Source of the DNA: Symbiodinium natans | Lineage: Eukaryota > Sar > Dinophyceae > Suessiales > Symbiodiniaceae | Assembly (NCBI GenBank): GCA_905221605.1 | Contig: CAJNDS010000059.1 | Location: 124,001-188,000, forward strand | Direction of reading: 5' to 3' | Length of the DNA: 64,000 nt | Shown: positions 48,989 through 61,800 of the stretch, one piece after another | Position numbering within the stretch: position 1 is the stretch's first letter | Layout of the letters: each line of letters opens with the position of its first letter | The notes under the pieces: model-generated | Told to the model about the DNA's origin: nothing | Databases searched by the model: none | The model's input: only the letters and a program-made list of their open reading frames with translations | Translations under genes and position numbers: made by a program

Positions 48989-51104
48989 TGGAAGGTTCTC
49001 AAAAGGGAAGCCCATTGTGAGCCCTTGAACTCCCGCCGTCTAAGAGGAGCTGGGTTGGACATTCGACTCCTCGCAATCCTCTAGGACTCCTTGAGACCTG
49101 CGTCCTGCGAGGGTGGGACGCCAAGCGCCCCCATCCCGAACCCCAAAAACCCCAAAAATCTCAAGCCCTAAGTGGGCTGAGCTCGAGATTAAGCGGGCGA
49201 GTGAGCGCGAGTGTTGGCGAGCCGGTGCCCTGTCCACAATCGCTTCTCCTGCATGTGGAAAGACTTGCCTACTGTCTCAGCGCACCTACCACAACCAGAA
49301 GAAGCGTGCCCTAATGCGTGCCAAGACCCACACAAGGCCTGGAAGAAGGCCGCCTCCTTCATCTGCCATGCTGAAAGCTGTGGGCTCTCTACCTAAGTCC
49401 CATCATGTTGTGTAGGTGTTCCAAACTTTACCTTGACAAGAGGCCCCTTGGCCTCCGTAGAAATCCTGTGGTGCAATTCCCAGCTGCAGCTCAGTGCTAG
49501 AGACCCACCCAGGCTTATGAAGGATCCTCCTTGAAACTGGTGCGCCCCAGTTGAGGCCCTGGCTAAAGCGAGCTGCCAAGGGAGGATGCTGCTTGCCGAG
49601 GGTTCAAAAACCTCGCACTACCTGTGGCTGTCATCTTTGTCATGCAGGTGTCTTTGGGCTCCAGTCAAATCGCTGCGTGGCGAAAGAAGACGGGTTGCTC
49701 CTTGGCTCCAACAGGCCTGAGCCTGACGGTCCTGAAGGCTTGGGGCCCTCACAAGGCCCTGAGAAGGCCTTACGGCGCAAGAGGTGTCTAGGCTAAGGCG
49801 CTTTGCGGCCACTTGCGTGCGAGGGTGCGGCATCAACTCGCGCCCCAGCAAGACATCTTGTCCGCAATAATGCTCCGCTCTTGTACCGAGGCAGTACGCA
49901 TGTGAGTTCTCGAAGTTATGGTCCTTTATTCGGGTACCCTGAACATTACAGGGGCCGCCTTTTCATCGTGACCCCAAAAGGAACCCTAACTTCGAGATCT
50001 GAGCATGTAGACACGGCTACCCTGCAGCTGTGTCAAAGGATGCCGCTGATGGCATAATGCCGATAAGGAGGAGCGTGAGCGGCGGAAGTGCCAAACGGCC
50101 AAAGTTCAGCTGTCTGCGTCTTGCTCATTTCTCGGCCTTGTCTCGCGGCAGGGGTGGCAGATGGTGGCATCCAGCGAGTCTCGCTTGAGTTTCCAGGAGA
50201 TCCACTCTCCCGAGGACTTGCCTCTGCTCTCAAGGAAGACCAAGACCCAGCCAAGAGCTCACATCCGTTCGTTTGGAAGCCCTGTGCTTTTCTTGTAAGG
50301 GGCGGCCGGACTTGACGATCGGGCACTACAGGCCTGAAAGGCTGCACGCCACGAACGCCCAGATCAGAAGGCAGGTTTCTTTGGGGTCGGGCAGCCGTGC
50401 CGAGCCTGCTTTTGCAACTTGGTTCCGGCAGTGCAAAGGTCTCGGATGGGGTCGGAGGTCAAGGGCTGTGGGGCACATGTTGTCTCAGCACACGCCGGAT
50501 GCGCCACTGACATTGTCAACGGCTGTATTCCCACAGTATCTGTTGGCACCTCTTGAATTCTCCTTGGCTTAGCCCGCCAGGAGCCGCTCCTTTAAGAAGC
50601 GGCGCACAATTCGAGCCCAGAATCTCCGACGCCCCCCCGCGGCTGAAAGCAACCCTGGGGTCGAGCCCCAAGATGCCGCAGAGCCACGTCTGCTGGGATT
50701 AGCAGCTGTGTGCAAAGAGGTGCTCAAGCAAAGGAAAAAGCTGTTAGAAGTGGGGGGCATGTTTTTTGTGCGCATGTTTAGGGTTGAGTCCGCCGTGGGA
50801 AGGTCTGAGGGTCTGTTCCTGCACCCCGGGGCATGTAGACGTTGAGTGATGGTTCTTGGGTGGCAACCCGACTTCGTGGAGTGCATGTCACCGTACGAGC
50901 CAGAAGGAGTTGAATGTCTTAGTAGCTGATATGATTCAGGGTTGGGGGTCGTTGGGGGTCGAGGGTCTCCTTCTTCGGGCTCTGTGGGAGCTGGGCCGTT
51001 ACATGAGCCTACACGTCCCACCGTGCATCACTCAGCGATCAATCCGATCATTCAGGACAAGCTTGTGGCTTTGGGATGGAAATGCCCACATACATTTTTT
51101 GGTT
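48989..51104. other. Intergenic, no supported gene
   Basis: A few protein-like segments occur (for example GGIQRVSLEFPGDPLSRGL near 50170-50225, plus strand), but splice partners and a family could not be found, so no gene is called. Confidence 0.35.
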
Positions 51105-52205
51105 GAGGAGGTTCAAAGTTCTTCTTTCTTCAAGTAGAATTTTGCTGGACGCACCCCGAAAAGCTCAAAGCGTACGTCTCAAAGTTCTTCCTTCTACGGA
51201 GAGTTTTCCTGGACACCCCGAAAAGCTCCAAGCGTGCGTCTCAACGTACTTCCTTCTGCGTAGAATGTTCTGGACACATCCCGAAAAGCTCAAAGCGTAC
51301 GTCTCAAAGTTCTTCCTTTTCATTGATTTGTTGGACACGCCCCCCGCAAAGCTGAAAGCGTACGGCGTACGTCTCAAAGTTAACGCACCCCGAAAAGCTC
51401 AAAGCGTACGCCTCAAAGAAGTTCTTTGTTCGTAGAATGTGCTGGGCACGCCTCGAACAGCTCAGAGCATACGTCTCAAAGTTCTTCCTTCTTTGTAGAA
51501 TTTGCTGGACACAAAGCTCAAGCGCACGTCTCAAAGTTCTTCTTCGTAGAATGTTCCTGGAGGCACCCCGGAAAGCTCAAAGGAACGTTTCAAGTTTCTT
51601 CTTCCTTCGTAGATTTTGCCGAAAAACTCAAAGCGTGCGTCTCAAAGTTCTTCCTACTTCATTGAATTTGCTGGACAAATGCTGGGAGGTTCTGTCACTG
51701 GGGCAGGTTTTGTGTCGGCTTCTTTTTCCTGAACTCAAAGTTTGGCTGAGGCGAGCAAAAAGCCCCTTACACCCCGGAAAGCTCCAACCGTAAGTCTCAA
51801 AGTTCTTCTTTCTTCTTTGAACTGGCTGGACACAGCCCGAGAAGCTCAAAGCTTACTCTCAAAGTTCTTCTTTTTTTGAGATTGCTGGATGCACCGATGC
51901 AAACTCAAATGCGTGTCTCAACGTTCTTTCTTCTTCGTCGAGTTTCCTGGGCACGCCCCGAAAAGCTCAAAGCGGACGTCTCAAAGTTCTTCCTTCTTCG
52001 TAGAATGTTGCTGGACACACCCCGAGAAGCTCAAAACTTACGACTCAAAGTTTTTCCTTCTTCGTAGAATGTTGCTGGATGCACACCTACAAACGCAAAG
52101 CGTGCATTTCAAAGTTCTTCCTTCGTTCGATTGTTGGACACACCCCGAAAAGCTCAAAGCGTACGGCGTACGGCTCAAAGTTCTTCCTTCTTCGTTGACT
52201 TTGCT
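51105..52205. repeat. Degenerate minisatellite, period about 60-65 bp
   Basis: About 15 units with CTCAAAGTTCTTCCTTCTTC, GTAGAATTTGCTGGACAC and CCCCGAAAAGCTCAAAGCGT. Length and order vary. Open frames in both strands are by-products. Confidence 0.9.
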
Positions 52206-52538
52206 GGACACTACCATGAACCCTCCACAAGCAAGCCAAGCCACGACGGTAGGCGTAATTCCGCAAGAACCTGAGAAAACAGCCAAAACCAAACCTGCTT
52301 TTTGTCGCTCATGGCAACTGTTTTTGCTTGGTACTGTGTACACTCATACGGTTTTTGACGCCGCCAGGTTTAGGTAAATTGGCCCATAGGCTCCATGCAC
52401 CGAAACATGGCCCGTGTCACACCTTCTTTTCGTGCGACAAGACCATGTCAAAAACGTCCCTGCGACCAAACAGAAAACAGAAACCTGTGCTGGTATCTGT
52501 GAAGCCTCACTGTCAACGCACAGTACTTCATCCGAGCC

Positions 52539-53255
52539 ATGGCAAAGTCATGGCAATGGGTGGCAGGGGCCTCTGCTGCGTTTGCTGCCTGTGTTCTGCT
52601 CCTTGGTTGTGACATTCGAGATGACGAGCCTGAGGAGCCTGAAACGCCAAATTGTTTGCTGGATCCGGGCTCCTTGAATCGCGACATCGATGCGAGCGAA
52701 TTCGCGGATGAAATGGTCAAGTCTTTCCGCATCAAGTGCCAAGTCAAGTTCTTCGACATGTGCTCAAAGTATCCGAATCTCATCACGGGTACGGCGCCCG
52801 CAGCCGACGACGCCTCTGCAATTAGCATAGCGTTCATGTCCCATGGTCTTGGACCGCCCTACGCAGCCGAACAGGGCAAAATGACCTTTTACTGCCAGTC
52901 GGCAGCGGAAGTCGGCCCACGTGGGCGCGGCCTGTTCAGTCCTGAAGGCACGTTGATTTCCGGCAAACGGCTTGATGATGGCGGCTGGCACGAGGTGGAG
53001 ATGGTCAAAAGCAATACGAGTGCCTCTCTCATCGTTGATGGAGAGACGGTCACAGCTTCCATAGTTCCGGAAATTTCGGCTGCCGACTTCGTCTTAAGGC
53101 CCATTGAGACCATTCACATTGGCGGCCAAGTGGAGGGGGCTCCAGGTACAGACTTCAACGGGGACATCCGCCATGTCAAGATCTACGCTGGGGATCCGGA
53201 AAGGCTTGTCTTCTCGAGCGCCTGCAACGGCACGGCGCTGCCAGAGACTTGGTAG
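52539..53255 (+). CDS. Secreted/lipoprotein-like laminin-G (concanavalin-like) domain protein
   Basis: The ATG at 52539 has a good context (GAGCCATGG). The first 25 residues form a signal peptide or membrane anchor (WVAGASAAFAACVLLLGC). An acidic proline-rich linker (DDEPEEPETP) follows, and the rest looks like one jelly-roll domain. Laminin-G hallmarks are LDDGGWHEVEMVKSNTSASL, then IVDGE, then IHIGGQ and FNGDIRHVKIYAG near the end. Four or five cysteines could form disulfides, including the final SSACNG. Such domains bind carbohydrate or matrix partners outside the cell. The gene is 238 codons long and has no intron. Bases just after the stop are T-rich. Confidence 0.7.
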   Translation: MAKSWQWVAGASAAFAACVLLLGCDIRDDEPEEPETPNCLLDPGSLNRDIDASEFADEMVKSFRIKCQVKFFDMCSKYPNLITGTAPAADDASAISIAFMSHGLGPPYAAEQGKMTFYCQSAAEVGPRGRGLFSPEGTLISGKRLDDGGWHEVEMVKSNTSASLIVDGETVTASIVPEISAADFVLRPIETIHIGGQVEGAPGTDFNGDIRHVKIYAGDPERLVFSSACNGTALPETW

Positions 53256-54435
53256 CCCATGTGACACCCTTTTCCTCTTTTTTTGGTGTTCAGGGGTTCC
53301 CTGTATAAAGTGAGCAACCCAAAAGGGGTACCCTGATTCTAATATGGTTACTGGGCTACTGAGGAGAATGTCACATGTTCTGACCAGCCCCTGGATGCTT
53401 GCGAGGGCATGTACAGCATCACTGGCGGGGCAGGATCCCCATGCACAGCATCGGCGTCCTGCCGAGCCATGGAGCACGCTTGCGACGTTGAGTAGTCAGG
53501 GAATCCAAGTGCAAGAATGGGCCAAAGCCGCACGTTGAATCGCCAGGCTTTGGAGCCGCTTTGACAATACAAATTAACAAGAGGGGCTGCTTTGACAGTA
53601 CGATTCTTGAGCCTTCTGCGGCCTGGACGGCTCGGCCACGAAAGGTTGCCGGCGCGAGGTTTGGGGCTTTTGGGTTTTGGGGGTTTCTGGCCCAGGATGA
53701 CTCCTTGTGCTTTTCGGGTTTAGGGTGGCTCAGGCAGCCCCCGACTACAGCTCCAGAAGCTTGATACCAAACCCTAAACCCTAAACTTCCCTAAGCCCCG
53801 CTGAAACCTAACCACGTTCGACGCCAGTGTAGGGAGCTTCCGAGCACCCGAGGCAAGGGAGCCCTGTCAGCGTTTCGTGGAGGGCCCTTCGTGGTTTCGG
53901 GCCTTTTTTCTTTTTGGTGGCTTGGGGGCTTGGGGCTTTTCCTAAGCCCTGAACCCCCTTAAACCCTAAACCCCAAACCCTTTACAACCCTAAACGCTCA
54001 ACCCTAAACCCTTGCAACCTTGAACTTGTGAACCCAGGGGCGGGTTTAGGGTTTAGGGTTTCGGGTTTCGGGTTTCGGGTTTAGGGCTAACCCTTAATCC
54101 AACCCCGAGTTGGGTGTTGTCAGCCGAAGTCTCAAAGTAATCGAGGCTGGGATTTACGGCTCAAGCAACGCAAAGCAGTGTGTTGTGAATCTTCGAGTTG
54201 AGAATCGGCCAATGCCAGTCAATGGGTAGCGTAAATAGTGTTGTTTTTCCGCCTGGCAGAATAGTCGGTCGCGTCACTCTCTGAAATCATGTCTTCGAAA
54301 CCCTCTGTTCATCTTCGGGGATGTAAGCCGGAGCATCGCAACTTTCGTGCAGTTCTTTTGGATTTACACCCGCTTAAAGACTACTAGCTGCCATCCGTGG
54401 AGTCTCTTCGAGATTCTTCGAGCTCTGCGCCAAAG
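53256..54435. repeat. Upstream region with degenerate telomere-like repeats
   Basis: CCCTAAACCCTAAAC occurs near 53770 and CCCTTAAACCCTAAACC near 53950-54010, followed by GGGTTTAGGGTTT at 54040-54085, so C-rich blocks precede G-rich blocks. No gene is supported. The promoter and 5' untranslated region of the V-ATPase gene should lie here; no TATA box is expected in dinoflagellates and none is claimed. Confidence 0.7.
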
Positions 54436-55586
54436 ATGGGCCTTCTTCGCTCGGAGCCGATGAAGCATGGGACCCTGGTGGTGCCAGTGGAGCGAGCCAG
54501 GGAGTTCATAGACCTTATTGGCCGGGGCCTCGAGACAAAACGTTGAACGTTGAAGCTTCGTGGACTCTGCACGTGTCATCTCCGATCACTTGCCATTCGC
54601 ACGCGAACTTGTGTGTGTTGTGTGTGTGAGAGAGAGTGGCAGTTTAGAAGAAGACGGAGGCATAACGGGGCTTCTTAAAGAGGAGAAAGGTTCCGGCTCA
54701 GGCAAACACACCAAGATGCAGTTCGAAGACATGAACGCCAGGGACATGCACAGACCCTACAAGAAGCCTCTCGGAGAGCAAGCATGATGCTGAGTTGCGC
54801 CATCATTCCGTGGATTGTGTCCGGTTGAGTGCTAGCTGCTAGAAGGTACATCCAGCGAATTGATGAGATGGAACGAATCATCCGCTTTCTTCTGGAGGAG
54901 CTGACGCGAGCCCCTGAACTGGATCAGAACAGGGAGTGCCGGTGGTTTGCTCCCAAATGCCCATGAACTACGCTCCTAGACTCTCCCAAGACAAAACGCT
55001 GCGTGGTGTGAGTCAGCTAGGCAGACGGCAAGAGTAACACAGAGCCAAAGAACACACCGAGCAACCCAAGAGGTTCCCGGCGCGGCAGTTGTCAAGAACA
55101 ACGTCGACGCCTTCTTGGATCAATCGGACTCCTACAAGCTGGACGAGGTCGAATCGGAGCTCCTCAAGATTTACAAGGCTCGCGACCCTCGTGATCTCTG
55201 CTCCTGGAGAATGTGGCTTCCATGGACCCAATCATGCCACAAACCCCAAGAATCGCAAGAATCAGCATCTAAGACATCCTGAGAGCTGGAAGGCCCCTCC
55301 CCCCCCCAACAGATGCAGTGCTGACAGTGGCCGGGGTCTGCCCTGCGCCCCCCAACTCCCAAGTTCACGTCGTTCACGTCCCCGTGCCTCTGGAGGAGTT
55401 CATCCAGTTTAAGGAGAACAACGCGAAGCTGCAGGACAGACCCCTCCCTTCCTCCAAAAACGAAGAAGCAAGGAAGCCAAGTAGGCCAAAGCAGAGGGCG
55501 GCCCTCTGCGCCCCTCCCAGGAGCGGCGGAACGCTGCCTTGGAGGAGTGCTATGTTGTACAGACAGCGGTGGCCTCCATGGCGCAA
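54436..55586 (+). CDS. V-ATPase subunit a, exons 1-6
   Basis: Exons: 54436-54520, 54702-54765, 54846-54933, 55073-55177, 55396-55434, 55521-55586. Donors in order: GC, GC, GA, GC, GA, with GT after exon 6. All five acceptors are AG followed by G. Encodes the start of the cytosolic domain, including RIDEMERIIRFLLEEL, YKLDEVESELLKIYK and RNAALEECYVVQTAVASMAQ. The ATG at 54436 matches the usual family N-terminus (GLLRSEPM). Confidence 0.9.
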
Positions 55587-58500
55587 GTTTCGCAGGCTGG
55601 CCAGAGAGGGCTTCGGGCTTTGTGGGGGTTGCGGGGCCTTGCGGGGGGCGTCAGGGTTTCAGGAAGGGTTGCCATTGAAGGTGTACGGTTCAGGGCCTAG
55701 GCAGACTTGGTGTTTCGGGTTCGGGGCTTCGGGGTTTCGGGCTTAGGGTTTGAGGTTCAGGTTCAGGGTACCGGGTAATTCAAGGTTTGGGTGACGGAAG
55801 CACTAAACCCGAAACCCGAAACCCTAAACCCTGTAAACCCTAAACCCTAAAACCCTAAACCCTACACCCCTAAACCCCAAACCACCTCAGAAGGCATCGC
55901 AGCCCTCCCGCCACCGAGCGCCAACGGGCGGCGATGAGGACGAGTTCGAGTTCGAAGCCTCCAGGCAACGGGGGGCTTCTTCCCCTAATGTTGGAGCTTT
56001 TCGGGTTTTCAGGGACTTTTAGGCTGTTAGGGGCCTTTATGGCGCCTTGATGGGCTTTGGGGGGGGGGGCTTAGGGTTTAGGAGTTTAGGGGGGTTTCGG
56101 GTTTCGGAGTTTGGGAGTTTGGGAGTTTAGGGTTTAGGGTTAGGGGGTTTCGGAAGGGGTGGGGGCGGGGGGTGTTTAAGGGTTTTAGGGCCTTTCACGA
56201 AAGCGAGCTCCTTGGAGCTTGCGAGAGTTTTTGATTACAACCTTCTTGTTTCGGGGCAAATAGGACGTCAATCCATACCTCACACACCCCCCCCCACCAC
56301 TTTTGTTGGATTGGGATGGGTGACGAGGAGCTGCCCCGCACGTGTGGTGGGCTAAGGGGGGCCCTGCCCTCAGGTTGGCTTTAGGCGGTTTTCGGCGCTA
56401 GGGCCCAAGATTATTTTGGCCGGTACATAAGGTCCGTACTCATACATATTTCTTTGCGGACCCCCTCTTTGGAAAGGTCTCTGCTCGACGAGGAGCGCGG
56501 CACGAGCAGGAGGACCCTCGAGACGATGTTCAGCAGCATTGCTGGCGTCATCCACCAGGAGGAGCAGGACAGATTTGCCCGGATGCTGTTCAGAGCAACG
56601 CGTGGGAATACCTTCACCCACTTCCAGCAACTCGGCACTCCAAACAACCCCACGGCCCGCTAAGGCCCCCCCCCAAGAACCCCCCCCGACTTCTGAGCCC
56701 TGACCTCCTAAGTTCAGAGGCAAATCTTCGAGCCCATGCAAGATCCGAAGACTGGCAGAGAGGTGCACAAGTCGGTCTTCGTGATCTACTTCCAGGAGTT
56801 TGTGGAGGGTTTGGGAGTGTTTGGAGTGTTTTGAGACTTTGAGGAGGTTATTTCGGAGGTCTTTTTTGGAGGTAGGGGCTTTCGGGGTTATCGGGGGACT
56901 TCAGAATTTAGGGGTTTCAGGGTTTAGGATTTAGAGCTCCGGGTACCCTGCATCCAGCCGTGCTTGTAGTTGTTTCCCCAAGCCCGATTTAGCCCTCGTT
57001 TCAAGGTTTGGGTTTTTGGTTTGGGGAGTTTCAGGGAGCTGTTTCGGGTTTAGGGTTTAGGGTTTATAGGGGATTCACAGGGTTGTGGGCTGCCAATGCC
57101 CTAGACCGGAGGATCATCGGCTGGGCGGCTCGGCGTCGGCAATGAGCGAGAAGATCAACAAGATCTGCCGGCTGGCACGGGTTAGGGTTTAGGGCTGTTT
57201 GGGGTTTAGGGGTTGAGGGTTTGAAGTTTAAGATTTAGGGTTTGGGGTTGAGTCCCCGTGCACTCCAAACCCAAACCTCCCCCCCTCAAACCCAAACCCC
57301 TTCCCCCTGCAAAACCACGAAATTCACTAAACCTTACACCCTGGCGAGTCCCTAGTTAAGGGGAAGGTTGAATCCCAAACTCCAGAAGCCCCAAGCCCGA
57401 AACCGGCAAAAACCCCAAAACCCTAAACGTAAACCCCTAAACCCTAAGCCAACATCCTAAACATCCTAAACATCCTAAACATCCTAAACATCCTAAACAT
57501 CCGAAACCCTAAGCCCTAAGCCCTACACCCTAAACCCCAAACGTCCCTAAGCCCGAACCAGAGAGTCTCAAAGGCTCCTCCTTCGGCGTGCACACCTACC
57601 GTTGGCCTGCGAGCCGCGCTGCGGCCCAGGAGAGGCAGACCAGCCTGAAGGTTCAGGCGGAGAGACCCTCTGGGGGGGGTTTAGGGTTTAGGGTTTAGGG
57701 TTTAGGGTTTCGGAGAGGTTACGCTTGAGGCTCATGTTACAGGGTTTTCGTGTAGGGAGTTGAGGGAGTCGAGGGAGTCGAGGGGGTCGAGGGTGTCGAG
57801 GGAGTCGAGGGAGTCGAGGGAGTTGAGAGTCATTCGCATGATCCTCTTCAAGCCTCCAAAGCGGCTTGGCTTTGTCGAGGGCTCAGCTAAACCGAGTGGC
57901 ACATAAAACCCTGAGCCCTACAAACCTTAAGCCCTAAACAGAGGACACTGACAATTCGGAGGTTTGTTTGCGGTAGGAGGGCTTAGGGCGCCGGGGGGTG
58001 GGAGTTCCTCAGCCCTAGCCTGGTGTCTAAGAAAATCGGCAGCCCCTCTACCCCAACTACCCCAACCTCCCTTGTCAAACCCTCTCAAAGTCCAACCCTA
58101 CACGAGCCTGATCCCGAGAACCTTCTGGGCAGGTTGAGGATCAACGAAGGCTTTTGAAGGCTCGGCGCCATTATGAGCTGCAGGGCTCAGGGGGGAGACT
58201 TAGGACTTTGGCCCTAAGCCCTCAACCTGCATTTCTTTGACATTCGGGTTTGGGCGTGCCCGTTGCGAGCCTGGAAGTACTGCAGCACTCTAGCCCGAAA
58301 TCCCAGACTAATCTGACAAGACCTCTCATGCTGGGGCGCACGCCCGTTGCAAGACCTCTGCGCTTTCTGCGTTGCGATGCTCGTGGGTGTTGGGTTCAGA
58401 GTTGTCCTGAGCAACCCTGTGCCTCTGTCTCAACCCCAAAAAGGTGTAATGTAGTGCTTCGGGCTTAGGGCCCAAATCCCAAAGCTCTAAGACCCAGAAA

Positions 58501-58764
58501 AGCCCCAGAGCCATAGAAATTCTGGAAGCCCCAAACAACCGAACTGGCCGTGCGAGGCCCATGAGCACTTTGTGCACAGCGAGGCTCCCCTTGCCAGGGT
58601 TGTTTCAAAGGCTCTCGGGGTGCTTCTCAGTGCCATTTTTTGCCATTTTTATCCCCACCCTCGGGCCGGGGTTGGGCTACAACAGTTAAATTCTTTGGCC
58701 CCAAGCACTCAAGAAACCCAAGTAAGTGAACTATGCCCCTGAGGGGTCGTTCAGCTTGGTCGCT

Positions 58765-58806
<42 letters not shown>

Positions 58807-61800
58807 AACTCTCGAAAACTCTACCTCTCTAACTCTCTAACTCTCTCTCACTCTCTCTCTCTCTCTGTGTTACACTGACTTCTAATGTAACCCTAAACCA
58901 CGGGCAGGAGCCTTGGAACAAACACTGTGACTAGCTGGCGCAAGACGCCTCATCCCTCAAAAGGTTGAAGGCATCCCCAAGAACATTCTCATAAACATCA
59001 GACCCAAGAAGGTGCGAAAGATGGAGCCAGATCTGCGAGACATGTGGCTAGGTTTGGCTTCGGTTGGCTTCGGTTTGGCTCGGAGTGGCGCTTGGCTGGT
59101 CTTGGGGTGGCTTGCGCGCTGCTGTGCTCAGCCAATGCTACCCCAAAAACCTTGAGGCCGCCTCGCTGTTGGAGCCTGCGGGACGTGGACGGGACTCCCT
59201 CATCGAAGAGTGGAGGCTTTGGGGGAGCTCATGGGTTGTGGCGGAGGAGGGTTTAGGGTTCGCTTCAAGGTTTCGGGGCGGCGTTGGGGAGTCGGGGGCT
59301 TTCGAGATAGTTGGGGGGCACGTGCCTTTATCGGCTTTCGCAGGTTTTGATGTTTGGCATGCAAGCCTGAGGCTTAGGTACGCAAAGCGGAAGCCTTCGT
59401 CAAACCTTCCCGTTTGCGATCGTTCACGCCCTGAGCTACCCTGAGGCTGTTCTGCGTCAAGGAAAAGGCGATCTACGCCACGCTGAGCCTCGGTTCGAAG
59501 AAGGTTGTTGCTTCGGTTTTTTTGTTTTTTTGTTTGGTGTCGGTTCCGGGCCCAAAAGAGAGCCGCACACAGCCATGTACAGCACCGAAGCACGTAGCGA
59601 TTGGGCATCTTGCTTCACCGGCAGAACCACCCCTGGAGAATCCGGAAGCATCGTTACCCCAAAAGTCTGAAACCCATAATGAAGACGCTCTCGTCTCGAA
59701 GGAACCTCTTCGAGGGCAACATGAACTTGCGGGCCAGCTGCTGGTACCCCGCAGCAGAGGAGGACGCTGAAGCGCCCCCAAGAGTCCAAGAGCTCTAGAT
59801 ACTCCAATTCAGGCCCAACAAACCCAAAAATCCCTGTAAACCCTGTCAACCCTGTAAACCCTAAAAGCCCTATAAACCCCGTCAACCCTAGAAGCCCTAC
59901 AGACCCCACAAACTGAACCCCAGAACGCCCCTCAAAAGCAGCGGAGGACAACATCCGGGCGCTGTGCACCCAGCACTTTGCCTCGCAGCGGGGCCATTCC
60001 TCGGCCGTGCAGCCTGGCCTTTGGGGAGCTTCCGAGGGTTTAGGGTTTAGAGGTTTAGGGTTGAGGGTTAATAGGGTTTAAGGATGTTTTAGGGGGCATG
60101 TCGTGTTTTAGTTCAGGCTAGGGCTTACGGAGCGTTCTGGGCTTTTTAGGGCAGCCCTCAAGCGTTGCCGGCCTCTCTGCGTCTCTCCCTCGTTCCGCTG
60201 GCAATACCCTGGCCCTTAATGTGTCTGGGTGCGTTTACATCTGCGTTCTCATGGGGCTACACAGGATGCCCGGAGAGCAGCAGATTCTGTGTGCTGCTCC
60301 ATTCTCATCGTGGATCCTCCTTTTACTCCATAAAGCAAGTGAGTGGAGGCTGCCAAGCGGCACGAATCCAAACACTAGCAGCTGCAAATCCTGAACCCCC
60401 GAAACCCCTAAGCCTAAACGCTCAATCCAAGAATCTACTCGTTCTGCATGATCACATCGGGCACTTAGTTGCCCACTTCCCGATGAAGAGGCTAGTAAGA
60501 CAAAGTGAGGCTGATGCCGCACCGGAGTCCTCCTCGCAAGCAGCCCCCGACGTGCCTCGGGACATTTTCTCACGGGGGTGGGAGGAGCCTTCAGGGGGGA
60601 CTGTGGGCTTATGCGGGGCTGGGGGTGTGGTGCACGGGTTCAGGGTTGAGGTTGTTGAGGTTTCGATGACATGTTCTTGAGGTCCCATAACCCTCTGTCA
60701 ATCCTAAGTTTACGTCCTAAGAGCCCTGGGGCCTTGTCCTCCCACCCCACCCCGCACGCCCTGCCTCCCAATTCCCTCTTTCAAACCCCTATGCGAGGTA
60801 CATCCGTGTGCGCCTGGGCCAGCACTGACAAGCTTCGATGTTCACGATGTCTGCAAGCCTCTAAAGCATGTAAAGCCCCTGAACCGCCGAAGCCCCCCCC
60901 CTCCCAAGTTCGCCACCCGGCCCCAAGGAACGAATTCACATCCATCTTCCAGACTTTGGTGGACACCTACGGCCTGCCCAGGTGAAGCCTCGGAAAACCC
61001 TTATGGCTTTCAGGGTTCCCTCAAGGTGCTGGGGACACTTATCGGTTTGCGAAGGCTCAAGTTTGCAGCGGTCTTTTTTTGGGGGGGCGGGGTTCAGGGG
61101 CCTTTGGCTTTGGGGGCTTTGTGTCATTCTCCTGGCACCCCTTGCGGGGCAGAAAGCCGAGGGCCTGCGTGTGTTTGGCTTCCAGTTTCAACGTCCTGCA
61201 AAAAGCCCGAAGCAGCCTGGTAAGCTAAACCCTAAACCCAAAACAGCTCAAACCCATCTCTCAGCAGGTACCAGGAGGCGAACCCTGCCCTTTTCACCAT
61301 CGTCACCTTCCCTTTCCTCTTCGGTGTCATGTGCCGCCCTCAGCCGGTCAGGGGTCTCACTCTCTCTCACTCTCTCTCTCTCTCTCTCACTCTCTCTCTC
61401 TCTCTCTCTCTCTCGTAGGGTCCAGGGTTTGGGTATGAAGGCCCTGTTCCTGCAAGATATTCTGTGAAAGTGATGCCTTGAGCCCAGGTATGGAGACATC
61501 GGCCACGGGCTCATGCTGCTCTCAGTGGGCATCTTCGCGATGGTCAAGCAGGATGAGCTGAAATACAGCTTCCCCACTCTGCATCCTGGACTGCGTTCAA
61601 GGAACCCTGAGCTCCAAGGGTTTGCAGGATTCAGGGTCTTTGGTTTAGGGGGTTGGGGGTTCCAGTCCCTCCGCCTCCCATATGGAAACCCTTCCCCACT
61701 TTCGTGGTGGGACCGCTCCTTCGCTGCTTGTGCGTCCGGCCCGCGCCTTGTCGGAATTTATGGTTTGGAGTTGGGATGTTCCCCCTTTATACTACCAGTC

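Noticed and set aside
50088-50315. Protein-like frame with GGIQRVSLEFPGDPLSRGL
   Set aside because: No start context, splice partner or family; kept only as a note in the intergenic entry.
51076-52377. Several 60-160 codon frames
   Set aside because: They follow the 60-65 bp minisatellite and change frame with each indel.
58960-59045. Candidate V-ATPase exon (PKKVRKMEPDLRDMW)
   Set aside because: It lies in the right place but does not resemble the expected linker of the family, and no fitting splice phase was found.
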